In this document: in pieces, positions 11,649-24,500 of the stretch
Layout: each line of letters opens with the position of its first letter
How positions within the stretch are numbered: the first letter of the stretch is position 1
Source: Turbatrix aceti
Lineage: Eukaryota; Nematoda; Chromadorea; Rhabditida; Panagrolaimidae
Direction: 5' to 3'
DNA length: 64,000 bases
Assembly: GCA_963969345.1 (NCBI GenBank)
Contig: OZ017768.1
Coordinates: 9,200,718-9,264,717 of the forward strand
Program-made: the position numbers and the translations under genes
Notes under the pieces: model-generated
Told to the model about the DNA's origin: nothing
Databases searched by the model: none
Seen by the model: only the letters and a program-made list of their open reading frames with translations

Positions 11649-11807
11649 TCACGTGATGACGGCAACAATCTCTTTGGACCGAATCCGCCCATCCGACTGC
11701 CATAAATTATCCAACCGATCACCTTTGAAACTATCCGACGTGACTTTTGCCAGTTTTTTCAGATCGCGTCTTTTGCCGATCTGCACGTAGGCGTTCCCAG
11801 CTGCCAT
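11649..11807 (-). CDS. Small ORF resembling the N-terminus of a GNAT acetyltransferase
   Basis: ATG to TGA, 52 aa, with coding-like composition: MAAGNAYVQIGKRRDLKKLA, then KVTSDSFKGDRLDNLW. The order 'beta strand, RxxDLxxLAxVxxxSFxxDxL' resembles the first strand and helix of GNAT acetyltransferases. The downstream acetyl-CoA motif (R/Q-x-x-G-x-G/A) is not seen. Possible donors exist at FK|gtgatc and at the end (AC|gtgaat), so this could be a first exon, a gene remnant or chance. It has the same orientation as the NRF-6-like gene 1.7 kb downstream. Confidence 0.28.
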   Translation of the reverse strand: MAAGNAYVQIGKRRDLKKLAKVTSDSFKGDRLDNLWQSDGRIRSKEIVAVIT

Positions 11808-14800
11808 GCCCAGGTGTCTGATTCTCCTCTCCGGTCGTTTCCTTATTTGGTCATGCCCGTCATGCTTTCAATGGTTTCTGGTCCCAGCCTGAAGTGTCAT
11901 CATCCAACAAAAGGCCGAATCGTGAATGCGAAGCTCTCTTTTGTAAATGGTACAAAAAAAATATTTATAATACAATTTACGGTTTACGATTGGATTGATT
12001 CATGGCGCATATGATTTTCATGTGATCGTACACGCATGCACGCATTCCTTTCAGCGTGTGTATTGATACCGGGCGATCGTGTTCTCTGTTCATGCGTCAA
12101 AAAACGCGAATATTGACAGCTACAGTACCTGTTTTTTTGGTTGGTCAGCAAAAACAGCAAAACAATTTTAGTTTTTTTTAATGCTATTTTGGATGGCAAA
12201 TTCCTGAAATCGGTGGCATGCAAAAAGTTATTTTTGGCTTGCTGATGCTTTTGACGTAATTACAGTAATCTGATGACGAAAAACTTATTTTTGGCATTTT
12301 TGAAAAAAATATGGAATATTATATTTTTTATAATTTTTTTATTCGACGACCAAATTTTTTTTTCTGTGAACAAATCAGTACAGTTTTTTTTGGTAAATTC
12401 CTGGACACTGCTTTAAAAGCTTTAATAGCCTGCTATCAAATTGAGAAACTCGGACGCAACAACCAAGTTTTTACGAGTCTTGGTCCCGTGGAATCAGGAA
12501 TTTTACTGCAATGGTCTTCGCTTGTTCTTGTTCGTGTTCACACGTTTTTCATGCGCTTGTTCTTCAACCTTTGTCCTCTCGAGTTTTTGTCTGAGTGGTT
12601 TTACCTGTTCCGGAGAGAGGGGGAGGAACAAGCTTGTCTGATTGATCCTTTCCGGCATGCCTGCGGCTTAGATGACACGCATGACGTAAGTAGCCTCCCA
12701 CCTGATAAAAAAGAAGAAACTTGTCTCGAATGAGGTTCTTTCTTTTTTTCTCTTTTTTTACGTTTCGCACAAACTACAAACTTTTTTTTGAAATAAATAC
12801 AAAAATTGTGAGAGTGACGAAGAAGAAACGAATCAGTCCGGAAAGTTTTCTGAGTGAGTCCGAACTGAAAATTGTTTTATTTCTTGGGCGTTGTCCGGCA
12901 TTTTTTTTGTGCTTGTCTTTTTTTACACCGATAAAAAATGAATAGTTAGATCCAACTTTTGTTCGAGTTGGGAAGAAAATGAATGACGGGAAGGGAAAAG
13001 AAGGGGAGAAAAGGGATGATGAGCAAAGGACACCACTGCCGTCAAGACACAAAAAAGACACGTATTCGGTGCATTCCTTTGCTGCCGTGCATTTTTTGAT
13101 AAAAAAAAGTCAGCAGACAGGATTTGGCTCAGGATGAAGTCTACGGTGCGTAACTGTTACCGTGCATGAATATTTTTAGGACATTTTGGATTCCGAATAA
13201 ATATCTAAAAAATCTTTGGTCGTTGTGTGCGCATGAATCGAAGATTATTACTGACTCTACTCTACGACAGATGTGAGCGCAGATCATAAATTATGTGTCG
13301 ATGCGCGTGGATTGCATGCTGCTTCGGCCGGGAGGGGAGAGAAGAAGGAAGACACAAGAATTCTGAAGGTTGGGGTACGCCACAAGTTTTTTGTCAAAAA
13401 AATTTAAAAGAAAATTTTGAATTTTTTTTTTCGAATTTTTGTTTGACATTTGTTTTCTGCGAAAAAAGTTTGCAGTTTTGCAGAAATTTATTCATGTCAG
13501 ATGCATATTTCATCACGCATCTGAAAAATCAACTTCGTGCAACTATTCTATTTTTAACCCATTTCGCGCACCATTCCGCGCACGCACGCTCCGTTGTTCG
13601 TTTATGTACATACATACATATACGGTAAATCGGCGGCAAAATAACGAGTTGTGACGCGGCAACCAACTCGCACGATGCTGGGTGAATCGGACTTTGCCCC
13701 TCTCCGCAGAAGAGCGTGATGGTAGTCTGTTCATTTCGTGGAAGCCGGTGGAGCACCAGTCAGCATCGCGAATCGCGATCGCCCTTTACACTTTTTGTCT
13801 TTTTTTGCTTCGCTGTCACGAGCGGGCGTTGTTGGTTGCTGTGCTCTTCTTTCTGTATTCAGCCCGCCGCTATGCCAAGTTTTTGCCCACGAAGAAAAAA
13901 AGGGTAATAAAAATGCTTTTTTCGCATACAATCACGATGAAATTGTGATTCAGGGAGGAAGTGGTTCAGTGTGAAGTGCACGTGATTTGTCAGCGTCAAA
14001 AAATATCTCTAAACATTCATGACGATAAAATATCAAAATTGTGGGACGGGGATGACAAATAATTTTATTTTACAAAATTTGACATTTTGAAGATGTAAAT
14101 CGTCCAAAAAAAGACTACAGTATCCAAAAATTTGAAAAACAGTTGAATCACATGTGCAATGATTGTTTTTCGACGATGAACTGAAAAAAAAATACATTGG
14201 ATGATGAACACGAAGATGAACATTCCGCAAAAAAAAGTGTTGTATCGGCAAGACCGGATTGGACGTCAGTCCCGTACCCGTTGTCCAATTAAGGATCGAT
14301 GATGGTTCATCCTGACTGACTTCATTACAGTAATTTATTTATTTTTATAAACAAACACATTACGTGCATGTCTGTTGTTGTCCATGTTGTCCGGGTAACT
14401 TCCGTTCTGACTGACTGACTGACTGACAGGTGAAAGGTAAAGGGTACAGGACAGGGCACCGTATAATAATAATTTTACGGTCACACGTGCACCACCATTC
14501 TTCAGCTAATGCATTTGAACTTCGTGGACTACAAAGCGCTATCAACTTTCTTATCATTGAATTCGGAAGAATCTTTAGACTGTGTAACATTCGCGCATAA
14601 AAAAAAGTGTTTTCTGATTTTGTAGCCCGACAACTGGATTTTTTTAATCATCGTTTTTTGTTTTGTTTTTCATTCGTGCAGAAATAAAAGTGCTAAAAAA
14701 TATCCGACTGATTGGTAAGTAAGAGTGCATTCATTCATTCGGACCGTAGGCATAGACTGTACTTTGGGTTCATGGATCACACCCGTGTTTGTTAACATAA

Positions 14801-15340
14801 AAATAAAAACCAATTTGTTTGCATCGCATTGTTATTGTTTTTTGGAGCAATTGTTTGCGTTGTTTGTGTCCGTCGGTTAATGAACAATTTCGGCGATCAG
14901 ATAAATACAAAGTTTGTTGTAAATATTTTTACGCTGCGATCCAAATTAATGTCATGACTGGCATTTTATTAGAATGCCCAAAACTTGAGTCGAAATTTCC
15001 AGAAGAATTTTCGAGTTTCAAAAAAACCAAAAAAGGAATCCGAAGTTGCGCAACGTAAAATACCTGTTTGCGCTAATTAAGCAAAGTAAAAGGAAACAAA
15101 AAAATGTCTACAAAGGTCCCCAAAAAATTCAAAAAGTACACGTTCCAAAAAATCCTTTGTCTATGGTCTGTGATCGGTAAAAAATCAGAAAATTCTCGAT
15201 GTTACTTCAAAATTTGACCCAGTCGCGCGATCAAGAAATAAATACATTTCTTCCTCGTTTCCTGTAAAAAGTCCAAAGTACGCAGCAAAGGCGAGGCGCA
15301 TCACGATAAAAAAATTTATAGTTTAATGAATCTTTGATAG
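11808..15340. other. Gene-poor AT-rich region
   Basis: Holds homopolymer tracts, a (CTGA)n microsatellite near 14407-14428, and open frames without start, splice or family support. An example is 12311-12733 (+), which has fair composition in its last 90 codons and a gtaag after 12685 but no recognisable domain. I see nothing else. Confidence 0.4.
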
Positions 15341-16040
15341 GCATCAGAGTACGCTACGCTGAATAGCCGGAGCACCGTGTCGCACGTGATTCTGATTTTC
15401 AAAGAATCGACGGACCACGGACCGAGGGGGCTGATTGAATTGAAGAAATCTGACCTCAGAATGCTCGCACGACGTCATCCGGGGTTTAGTGGGGGTGCTG
15501 AGTGCCCTGTGCTCCAGACGGACGTTTTGCGGTAACTACAGTAAGCCGGGTGGTAGCAGGAAATATTTAATTGACGCCGACTTTTTTCTCCGATAGAGTA
15601 CCTAAATTTGAAATCGTTGGGTAGAATCATGATTAAGTAGGTAGATTCGCACGTCGTCCGCCAAACAGGCGGATAACTTTTTTCAAAAGCAGATCAATTG
15701 GGCGTCGTCGACGGAAAAGACAAAGTCCTGTTTTTTATTTGTGTTTATCAGTGTGACAAAAGGTAGCAAGTTGTACTACACCCCAATCGTGCAAATGATC
15801 ATGGAGCGCGAAATGCTCAACGTATGCTCCAAAATTATATTTATGGTTGTTTCGCCGTTACCGAGTTGACTACGAAGGTCACAAACGGCTACAATTTGGG
15901 CCAGCGGGTGTGCAAAAGATGACTATGTACACATTTCTGCGACTTTTGCAGAACCTGAGCAGCTGGAATTTGTAATCTGTGACATCTCTTCCGATAGGCA
16001 TAAATCATTTATCTGCACTTTTACGCTCCGTCCGCTCTGA
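15341..16040 (+). CDS. Unrecognised multi-exon coding locus, 5' end not found, frame possibly broken
   Basis: Three segments read as protein and carry splice sites. 15341-15531 (acceptor gatag; 63 codons plus two bases) includes ILIFKESTDHGPRGLIELKK. 15752-15821 (acceptor tcag, phase matching) reads VTKGSKLYYTPIVQMIMERE and ends AAC|gtatgc. 15866-15907 spliced to 15952-16040 reads VDYEGHKRLQFGPAEPEQLE then FVICDISSDRHKSFICTF, ending at a TGA. The first two segments join in phase, and so do the last two. The join between 15821 and 15866, however, is out of frame by one base. Either the site is missed, an indel is present, or the gene is decaying. The pattern of hydrophobic strands is protein-like, but I cannot name a family. 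Upstream exons were not found. Confidence 0.4.
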
Positions 16041-18233
16041 TCATTAACTCTTTTGGATTTCCAAAAATCGTCAAATGGAAAAAGTCAGATTTTAAAAATC
16101 AAGATCCAAGATAAATTTATCAGGTCGATCGAAAGCCAAAATCTCCGATTTTTATCTTTCGTTTCCCCAAAAATAATTTCGAAAATGTGAAATTGTCGAG
16201 ATGACTCTTGACCCAAAAAACCCAACCCGCTTTCAACATCATAGAGCGAGCAGAACAGGTCAGAATTGCCACGGACTGAAAAGATCGGTTACGCCCAGCG
16301 TGCAACATTATTTACGATCGATCATCGCACTCGTATTCGTATTCTCTCACGCTATGTTTTTTGTTTATAAAAGTGCATATGATTTTTTTCGGCGATCAAA
16401 AAGTGTACTTTTGTGCCTTTTTTTTCTTTTTGAGCCAAAAAAAAGAAAGAAAAATTTAAAGTTTCAAAGTTCCCGAAAAAAATCAAAGAAACCAAGTTGA
16501 CGTCATGCAGACATGTAAAAAAATGACTGACAACGAATTCCGTGGTGTTCAAAAAAAGGAAGATTCCTTTCTTAATTTGGGGGAGACACGATCGGTCCAC
16601 GCCCGTCGATTGTATTTTTTTAGGCGCCCAGAGAAGAGAAAAAAACACGGGTGACGTCAGAAACAATGCGCAATTCCCCATGCATGCATTTCCTGAGTCA
16701 TGTCATCAGGGTTCAGGTGAATGACACATGCAAGCATGCACGCGCTTCCGTGATCAGTGATATGTGATCATGACCAGTTTAATTTTCGTGACAAAATGAT
16801 GCCATGCACGGATGCGTCAACTGTTGACTGTTGACTGTTGATTATTGACTGTTGGCTGCAGATTTATTCATTTGACTGTTGACCAAACGTTTGTTTCTTT
16901 TTCTTTGCAGAATAATCTGATTTGATTTTATTTATTCTGCAGAAAGAACAGCGGGCAGAATGAACAGTGCGTGATAAAGGCGACATTTCAGTACAATACG
17001 TGTCAATCGGGAGGCTGGGATGGCAGAGGAGGAGGATAGGAGCATAGTCCAATGAGTATACCAATTCCATTCTTTTTTTTTGTTCTTTTTGGAGGGGCAG
17101 AGTGAGACTGCGATACGGAGAAAAACTTGAAATTAGCACGTATCCCTTGTTAGTTGATCGCTAAGAGCAACCTGACAACATCCGCCTACGTGATTCGTCA
17201 GTTCTTGATTCTTCTGTTGAAGAAGGGGTGAATTTGGAGAATTTCGGGGCTGGCATCGGCCTCCAAGAAATTGTTTTTTTATTTGTGGCGGGAACGGGGA
17301 TCTGCACAGTTTTTTTGCAGTACATAGTTTTTTTGTGGATTACCAACGAGCATATATGATGTATATGTACATTTGTATATTTTTTTTTGTAAAAAAACAA
17401 AAAAAAATTTGACAATGTTTGAAATTGAAAATTGAGGCAAGGTGCTCAACGGGCGACTCCGGCCCCGGTAAAGCTGGTTAGTAAAGTTTTTTTAAAGCCA
17501 CAGTATTTGACAAAATTTTTTTTTAAATCTAGAAAAAACTTGAAAAAACTGTTTTTTTTATCAAAAAATAGAAAATTTTTATGGAATTAATTAAAAAATT
17601 TATTTTATAAATTTGCACAGAACTAAAATCGAGGTCAAAGTTTAGTTCTCGGTTTTCGAGAAGTACCCTAATCCAGAAAAATCGGGTTTCAAGGCAGGTA
17701 TCCGAATATTTGAATATTTTTGCAACATTGACGGTCAAACGTAAAAAAAAACGTCCCGTTATGTTTTTTTCCATAAAAGTGCACACGATGTTTCTTTTAC
17801 ATCAGCGATTAAAAATAAAAAAAATAAAAATCTACAAAGGTTCTCAAAAAAATTCTAAAAGTACACGTTTCAAATGTTTATCAGCGATTTTGCACGAAAT
17901 TCAAGGGGCATCGAAATTTACCACAATTTTGCGTCATGCTTCGGTTTATCAGTTTGGAAAATTTGCCATTGTAATTAAAAAAAAGTAAAAATAAAATAAA
18001 TATCTGTTTGCGGACAAACAAATTGCTTTCAAAAAAATTTAAAAAATTGATTGTTTGCATACAAATAATTTTTTAAATTTAAAAACGATTTGTTATTTAA
18101 AAAAAATTATATTTCCAATGTTCGCCCCTTTCCAGTTCTTTTCCATAAAATTATCAAATTTATTAACACCAAAGATATTTCAAGAAGAAAAAAAACCACG
18201 CCGGTAACAAGAAAAACAGGTCAACGATTAGAG
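16041..18233. other. Gene-poor region with short tandem repeats and one possible exon
   Basis: Near 16815-16880 there are several copies of TGTTGACT. Similar AT-rich words occur at 15092-15150, 16354-16410 and 17770-17880, suggesting degenerate dispersed copies. On the minus strand, 17300-17161 follows a fair acceptor (ctgtgcag) and is open in two frames to a stop (one contains TISWRPMPAPKFSKFTPSS). It could be a terminal exon of the small ORF at 18234-18497 or of an unseen gene. No other support. Confidence 0.3.
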
Positions 18234-18497
18234 TCAAGAAGTCATTACCACGCGTTTTGGCCGGTACAATACATACACAGAGCATCTCTTGTCGTCCGTC
18301 AATCGGACATTTGTAGAAAATAATATGTAGTCCGATATCGGCAACAATGCAGAAAAAAAAGAGAAAAAAAAAACAAAAAAACAAACAAAATAAACGTAAA
18401 TTACAACGTTGAAGAGGATCGGTGTCTCCTCGATGTTGTTGTCCTCATCTTCACCGAAATCTTGGTCGACGGCCCAACTTTTCTTTTGTGCCGTCAT
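18234..18497 (-). CDS. Possible small single-pass membrane protein downstream of the OATP gene
   Basis: ATG to TGA, 87 aa, starting only 87 nt beyond the OATP stop on the same strand. The first 31 residues are acidic and coding-like (MTAQKKSWAVDQDFGEDEDN, then NIEETPILFNV). Next comes a hydrophobic segment coded largely by a T-rich tract, then a basic tail (RLTDDKRCSVYVLYRPKR). A possible donor (GTT|gtaatt) lies right after the acidic part, so the hydrophobic stretch could be intron and this only a first exon. I do not recognise the family. Confidence 0.35.
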   Translation of the reverse strand: MTAQKKSWAVDQDFGEDEDNNIEETPILFNVVIYVYFVCFFVFFFSFFSALLPISDYILFSTNVRLTDDKRCSVYVLYRPKRVVMTS

Positions 18498-18583
18498 CTG
18501 TGCTACCCGGATGAGAAAGGAAGAAGAAGAAGAAGAAGAAAAAAGCTTGTGGCTACCAAAAAATAATCGTTTTTGTCGTCGAT

Positions 18584-21500
18584 CTACGCGTTGATGAGTT
18601 CCTTGCCTTCGGTCATAAGCATGGGTTCAAACTCGTTCCCCGCCGGATCTTCGAGTTTGAGTGTATCCTCCGGCTTCGAAGACTGCGTATCGGCATCGCC
18701 CGGGAAGGGAGGATCGTCGCGGAGCTGTCCCGAGCAGAAGACAAGCACGAGAAGCAGGCAGATAATCGCTATCACCTGAAAAAGGAAAAAAAATCATTCA
18801 TGATGTTTTGCAAAAAATTCTTAAAATTATGTACGTGAGAATGCAACAACATGTATTTTGTGTCACAAAACACGTGTAAATACGTGAAAACAAGAGGAGA
18901 GTCATTCGTTAATTCACAAAATGTTAACGCATTACGCTAACTTGGCGTAAAAAGATGAAATTCAGCACGTTTTTCGCTTTTCATGGTTTCAAACCCTCAC
19001 GGAGGCATAAAATTTGTCTGGGCTGACCCAAAAAAATTCACATGAAGGGTGTGACATTTTTGAACAAAAAAATGTAAAAAACATAAACAAAAAATTTATT
19101 TGGAAAGGAATAAAAAATTTTAATACAAAAAAACTCGACAAATTCAATTTCAACGATTTTTCAAATTTTTAATGCCAAAAATTTGTTCTGTTAAAAAATG
19201 GGGTAAAATTTTTTTGCCAAAAAAATTATCATTTTGGAAAAAAAATTCTCAGCAAAAAATTATTTTGCGTTTTTCAACAAAATATTTTTTTACTTGTTTT
19301 TTAGCAACATCTTTTTCACTTTTTTGTAAAATGTATTTTTACATTTTAGGCGAAAAAAAATTTAGAACAAAACAATTTTTTTAGTTTTTGTGTCAGAATT
19401 TGTTTCAACTTTCTTTAACAAATTTTGTTTTGTAAAAAAAATATTTATAATCAAAAGAAATAAGTATTTTTTAGGTAAAAAAAGAAATTTTCGATTATTT
19501 CGGCAAAAAAAAAATTCTATGGAACCATATTTTTTTCAACCCCTCATACCCCAACCCTCACAAACCTGTCCAACAAGGCTGAGTGCAAAGAACAAATCAG
19601 AGAGGAGCTTGTTGTAGTAGAGCATGCACGATCCATGCTCACCGGAGCACATATCCCGGTGCTGTCGAATGCAAGAGACGTCAAAGAGCCATCCAAAAAT
19701 CACGGGTGAAGGTATCGTGCCGATGATGCGCACCAGAATCCACTGAATACCAAGGGCAAAAGCTCGCTCGGCGTAGTCGACTGTCCTGAGGACGACCGAG
19801 ATCAACGGCACGCCAACCGCAAAGGTAAAAAAGCAGAACGGAGCGAAGGCGACCAAAAAACCAAACAGGCCTTTGCATTTTGATTCGCAGTATCCCTTTT
19901 TGACCCTCCGGAAGCCGCCCTTCGTGTTTCCCGGGGCACAGGAGCAGTTGTAGTACTCCTTCGTCAACGGACTGAACGAATCCGGGCATCCCGCGTAGCA
20001 CGGTGAATAAAAAGCCACCTGGCTGCCGTCAGCGAGCTCCGCGCACACCGGATGGTACTCCGTGGGGCTGCACGCGCAGTTCTCGTTGCACTTTGCCGCG
20101 AGCGAATAAGTTCCGTCGCCGCTGTCAAACGTCCAGTTGCCGGAAACAGGAGACATGCTGTCGAGCGGGTAGGGCGCCTCGATGCCGGCCAGTTTGTCGT
20201 GGTCGCAGTAGATGAAGTACATCGGCGTGAAGAGCAGCCCGGCGACGAGAAGCACGATGCAGAACTTGATCGTATGCGCGCAGGAGAGACGGAAGCGGTT
20301 GATGACGTAGCCACTCAGCATCGTGCCTATGCCGGCCATCGGGACCATGATGCCGCCGATGACCATGTTCGCCTTAGAGGGGGCGACGCCGAACTGGCGT
20401 TCGAGGTATTTTGACATGAAGGCCGATGCGCCCGTGATTATCAGACCTGCAAAAAAATTTTTCAATGCTTCATTTTTTTTACAATTTTTTGATATTTATT
20501 TTTTATTTTTGTATGTTTTAATAAATTACAATAATTTCAATTTTAATTTTTTTTAATTTTTAATATAAAAAAAATGTTTTACAAATTTTTTAAATGTGCA
20601 AAATTTATTTTTTTTACGTTTTTTTTTAATTTTTTTAATAAATTTAATTTTAAACATTTTTTTTATTTTCAAAATAATTTGTGCTTGCAAAAAAATGTAA
20701 AAAAAAATTCCATTTTCAAATTTTTTTTTCAAATTTTTTGAATGCATTTTTATTTCTTTGCCAACGTAAACAAAAAATTCACCACCCTCGCAGTCATCCG
20801 TGCCGTCAAGAAACAGAACATTTTTAATTAAAAAAATTTCTCCAAATTCAGCCAACAAAACGGGCTATAAAATAATTCAAAATGAATACATTTTGTCAAA
20901 TTGTTGACACCCCCTCACGTCCTGGGGAAAATAAATTACTATCAATATTTAGCAGACTCGAAGACAGAGCATGTAATATGCCATCGCGTTCCTTTTTCTT
21001 TCTGCCGAACCTATCCTATCCTATTTTTGTTCGCTGTCATGTTCTGTCCTGTCCAACAGCCAACCATGTTTTTCTTTCCACAGTCCAGTCCAACCAAGAC
21101 CAACAACCGGCAATCAGCCGACCATCCGACAGCTATTGACAGAAAAGTTACAGCTAGTCAGTTCCAAAACAATGACGTTTTCCACGCATCCTGATTGTCT
21201 GTCACCGTAATTATTGGTTGTTCAGTCCAAAAACATTGATTTTGAATAGTTTTTCGTATCCGATCAATTTGTTGTTTTTTGTTTTATATTTTTTTTTAAT
21301 TTCCATTTGTTTTTATTATTAAAATTTTCCTCTAAATTTTTTTGCAAAACAAAAATAATTTCTAATAAAAATATTTTTATTTACAAATTGAAATCGCGTT
21401 TGTCAAGAAGAAATCGAGACAACAACCTGGTCTGCTCTGCTTCTTTTGTTATGACTGGCCTCGTGTAATACTTGACTTTTCAAGAACGCATCCCGACAAT

Positions 21501-24500
21501 GAAAAAAAAAGTGATACCTGCTTGATTCCAAATAAAACGTTCTGTGAAAGAAAAAAATCCATATTTTTTTGAGGTACATAAATTTCTTGTCAGAACATTT
21601 TTTTCACCATTAAAAATAAAAATACATAAAATGCGTTGAAATTCGCATTTTCATAAACTTTTATTTTTTGACGCTCTTTCGAAGTTTAAAAACGCCAAAC
21701 TCCAAAGTTCCATACTTTTTTATTTATTTCGTTTCACCAATTTCGCCGCGAAGCCTTTCCTAATCTCTTGCAGTCATCTGCAGCCTATTGTTTCCAACTG
21801 ACATGAGTGCATTGTACCCTACTACCACGTCTCCTGTCCCTTCCACCCCAAACATCCTAACGTAAACATTCTTGTCATCCAGCTAAATAGATCTTGGCTC
21901 TGTTGCTTTCCCCGCCCGTTCACTTTTTTTTTCGCCGTCGTCGTCGTCCATCACTTGCCTTCAGTCAACTACAGTGCTCGCTTGCAGATGATGCGCGCCA
22001 ATGATGACCGCATCCGTTGCGTTGCAATTTTTTTTAGAGTACATCTGTCACAAATGTTTTTTTTTCGTTGCCTACGTACTACGCTTCGTTGCTTTTTCAG
22101 ACATTCAGGCGGGCAGCCGCTATTTTTTTACGCCATATTTATTTCGTTGCTTTTCCTGTTTGTCAAATCAAACACTTTCTCAGAAAAAAACCTAACTTTT
22201 ATGCATTTCCTCGCATTTTTAGATTTTTCATTGTTAAACCAAAATTTATTTAACGGTCGCCTGAGCTTTGTTAAAGCTGCGCATTATGTTAAAAAAATTT
22301 GAATCCGTTATGATAAATCTAAAAATTGACCGAACGCAGTTTTTTTTGAGGGCGCATAATTTTTTTAGCCTGATTTAATTTTTTTCCGTCATCGACAAAA
22401 GACAAATAAATATTTATCCCGTTTCAAGGGAGGCTCAATCACCTTGATTTTTTCCTTCTTCCCCGATTTTTCAAAAAAAATCTGCAAAGCTAAAAATTTT
22501 TTAAAATTAAGAAAAAAAATATCTAGTATAATTAACTTTGTAACTGACCAGCAAACAGCTCATGTCAGTTGCAGCTGCAATCTGCGACTTATTAGTCCAG
22601 TCGTCCGATCATGCAAACAAACAAACCCCAGTCAAATATCACTCTTTTTTTCTGTCCATGATCCCTGCTTGCTCCTCGCTTACATTAGAAAAGCGACTCT
22701 CCTTTCCTATCCTAAATATTCAATCGCAAAGAAAAAAAACAAAAAAACCCTGCGCGCTGTCTGCTAATTTTTAGCACATAGTAACCTCTCCTCGGCTCGC
22801 CCTCTTGAAAGCTAGTTCTTTTTTTTCCTTCCCAGACAGAGAACAAAAACCCCTCACCTTTGTCTTCTTTTCTCTCCGGAATGATTTTTTTTTCAATTTT
22901 TCTCTTTCATTCCCTAATTGGCCTTCTTCGTTGTCGTCGACGTCGTCAAATTCTGTAACCCTTGCCCCTTCAACAAATTTTCATCTCAGGCAGGCATCAG
23001 AGTCTCCAGAAGTCTCAAAAAGACTTTCGCCGTTGACCTTCCTTTCTTGTTTTTCAACCCCTTAAAAATAAGTATGTATAATTTTCAAAAAGTTGTTTAT
23101 CCGGTTAACTATTTTTTTTTCTTCACCTTATCAAAAATTCCTTGTTAATTGTTCACAAATGGTGCAATTAGCAGATAACTGTTGTGATACTACAAATACT
23201 TTTTTTTCAGTCGTCACAAGACGGAAGACGTGCCAACTCGCCTATTACTTACTTTTTTTTCAGTTGGCAGATAAAAAATGACAAATTTGTATAAAAAATA
23301 TTACATTACAAATTTTCCACTTGAACCCATAATTTTTTTGTTAGCCCGATTTTTACACCCTCATTCACCTGTTTTTTTTTCTGGAAAAAAATTTCTATTG
23401 TTAGTCTGTTCGTTGCTCCTACAGCCTGAGTGGCGTCAATCGTAACTTATAAGCCGGAAAACCAATAACAGTCTCAATCAAGCGCGTAATGCATTTTTTT
23501 CTGCTTACGCCTGCCTCAACAGCGAAGTGACCCGACCGACCCTTCATTTCGATTCCTAACCTCACGCCTCTCGCTTATTCGTCTGCGTCTGTGTACTTAC
23601 TGCAAACTGGTTAGCTGCCTGCGTTCAATTGGTCAATTGGCCCTATTTCGCGTCTGATGTTACCCTTAATATTAGCTTCCGTGTCTAACACACAACTCAA
23701 CTCATCTCGCATGCAACAAAAAAATATTTGACATTCGGCAAAATTTTATAATTCGCAAAAAAAAATCATTTGACGTTTGGAAAAATTTTGTAATCCAAAA
23801 TAAAAAATTTTCCATGTTTTTCCATTTTTTTTCTGAGCCTCCAAAAATATTTCCAATCACAAAAGTGCGAAAGCACTATGAATATATTATGTTATTCTGT
23901 TTACATGCCACTTTTTGTATTCATCTCTAGTCACCGTTGCTCTCCTCCAGGTGACGATTTCTCACCAGAAACAGGCCAAAACACGCAAAATGCACTGCAG
24001 TACTGCAACAACGGATTATAAAAAAGGGCATCATCCGGCAAATCCTCCTCTCCTGTTTAACCTGAAGACCCGGCAGAAAAACGGAGGACTATGATCTTTT
24101 TCTGTTTTTTGGCAGAAGAAAAGGAGAAAAACAAAGAATTTAGAGGGGGATAACCCAATGTTTTTGCCTTGATACTGCCTCCAAAAAAATACCGTAGATT
24201 CTGGAGTGTTCTAAGGTGCTCAATATTTAAAAGGGCCAATGGCCACAAATATTTTTAGTTTGATTTTCCTCCGGCAAATAAATTTACATATATTAAATTT
24301 AAAAATTTATAAATATTTGAAACATTAAAAAAAATTAATGACTTAATTAAAAATACAGAAACCCCCCTAATTTGATCGAAAAAATTTGTAAAACTGCAAA
24401 ACTCCATAAATAAACACTCATCAATCTCAAAAGCTGCGCGAAACATTAAAAAAGTGTTTTTACCATTGTTTCGTCGTTCGCCGTGCCCTGCCCCTACCCT

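Noticed and set aside
20052..20414. 120-aa plus-strand frame
   Set aside because: Shadow of the OATP Kazal-loop exon.
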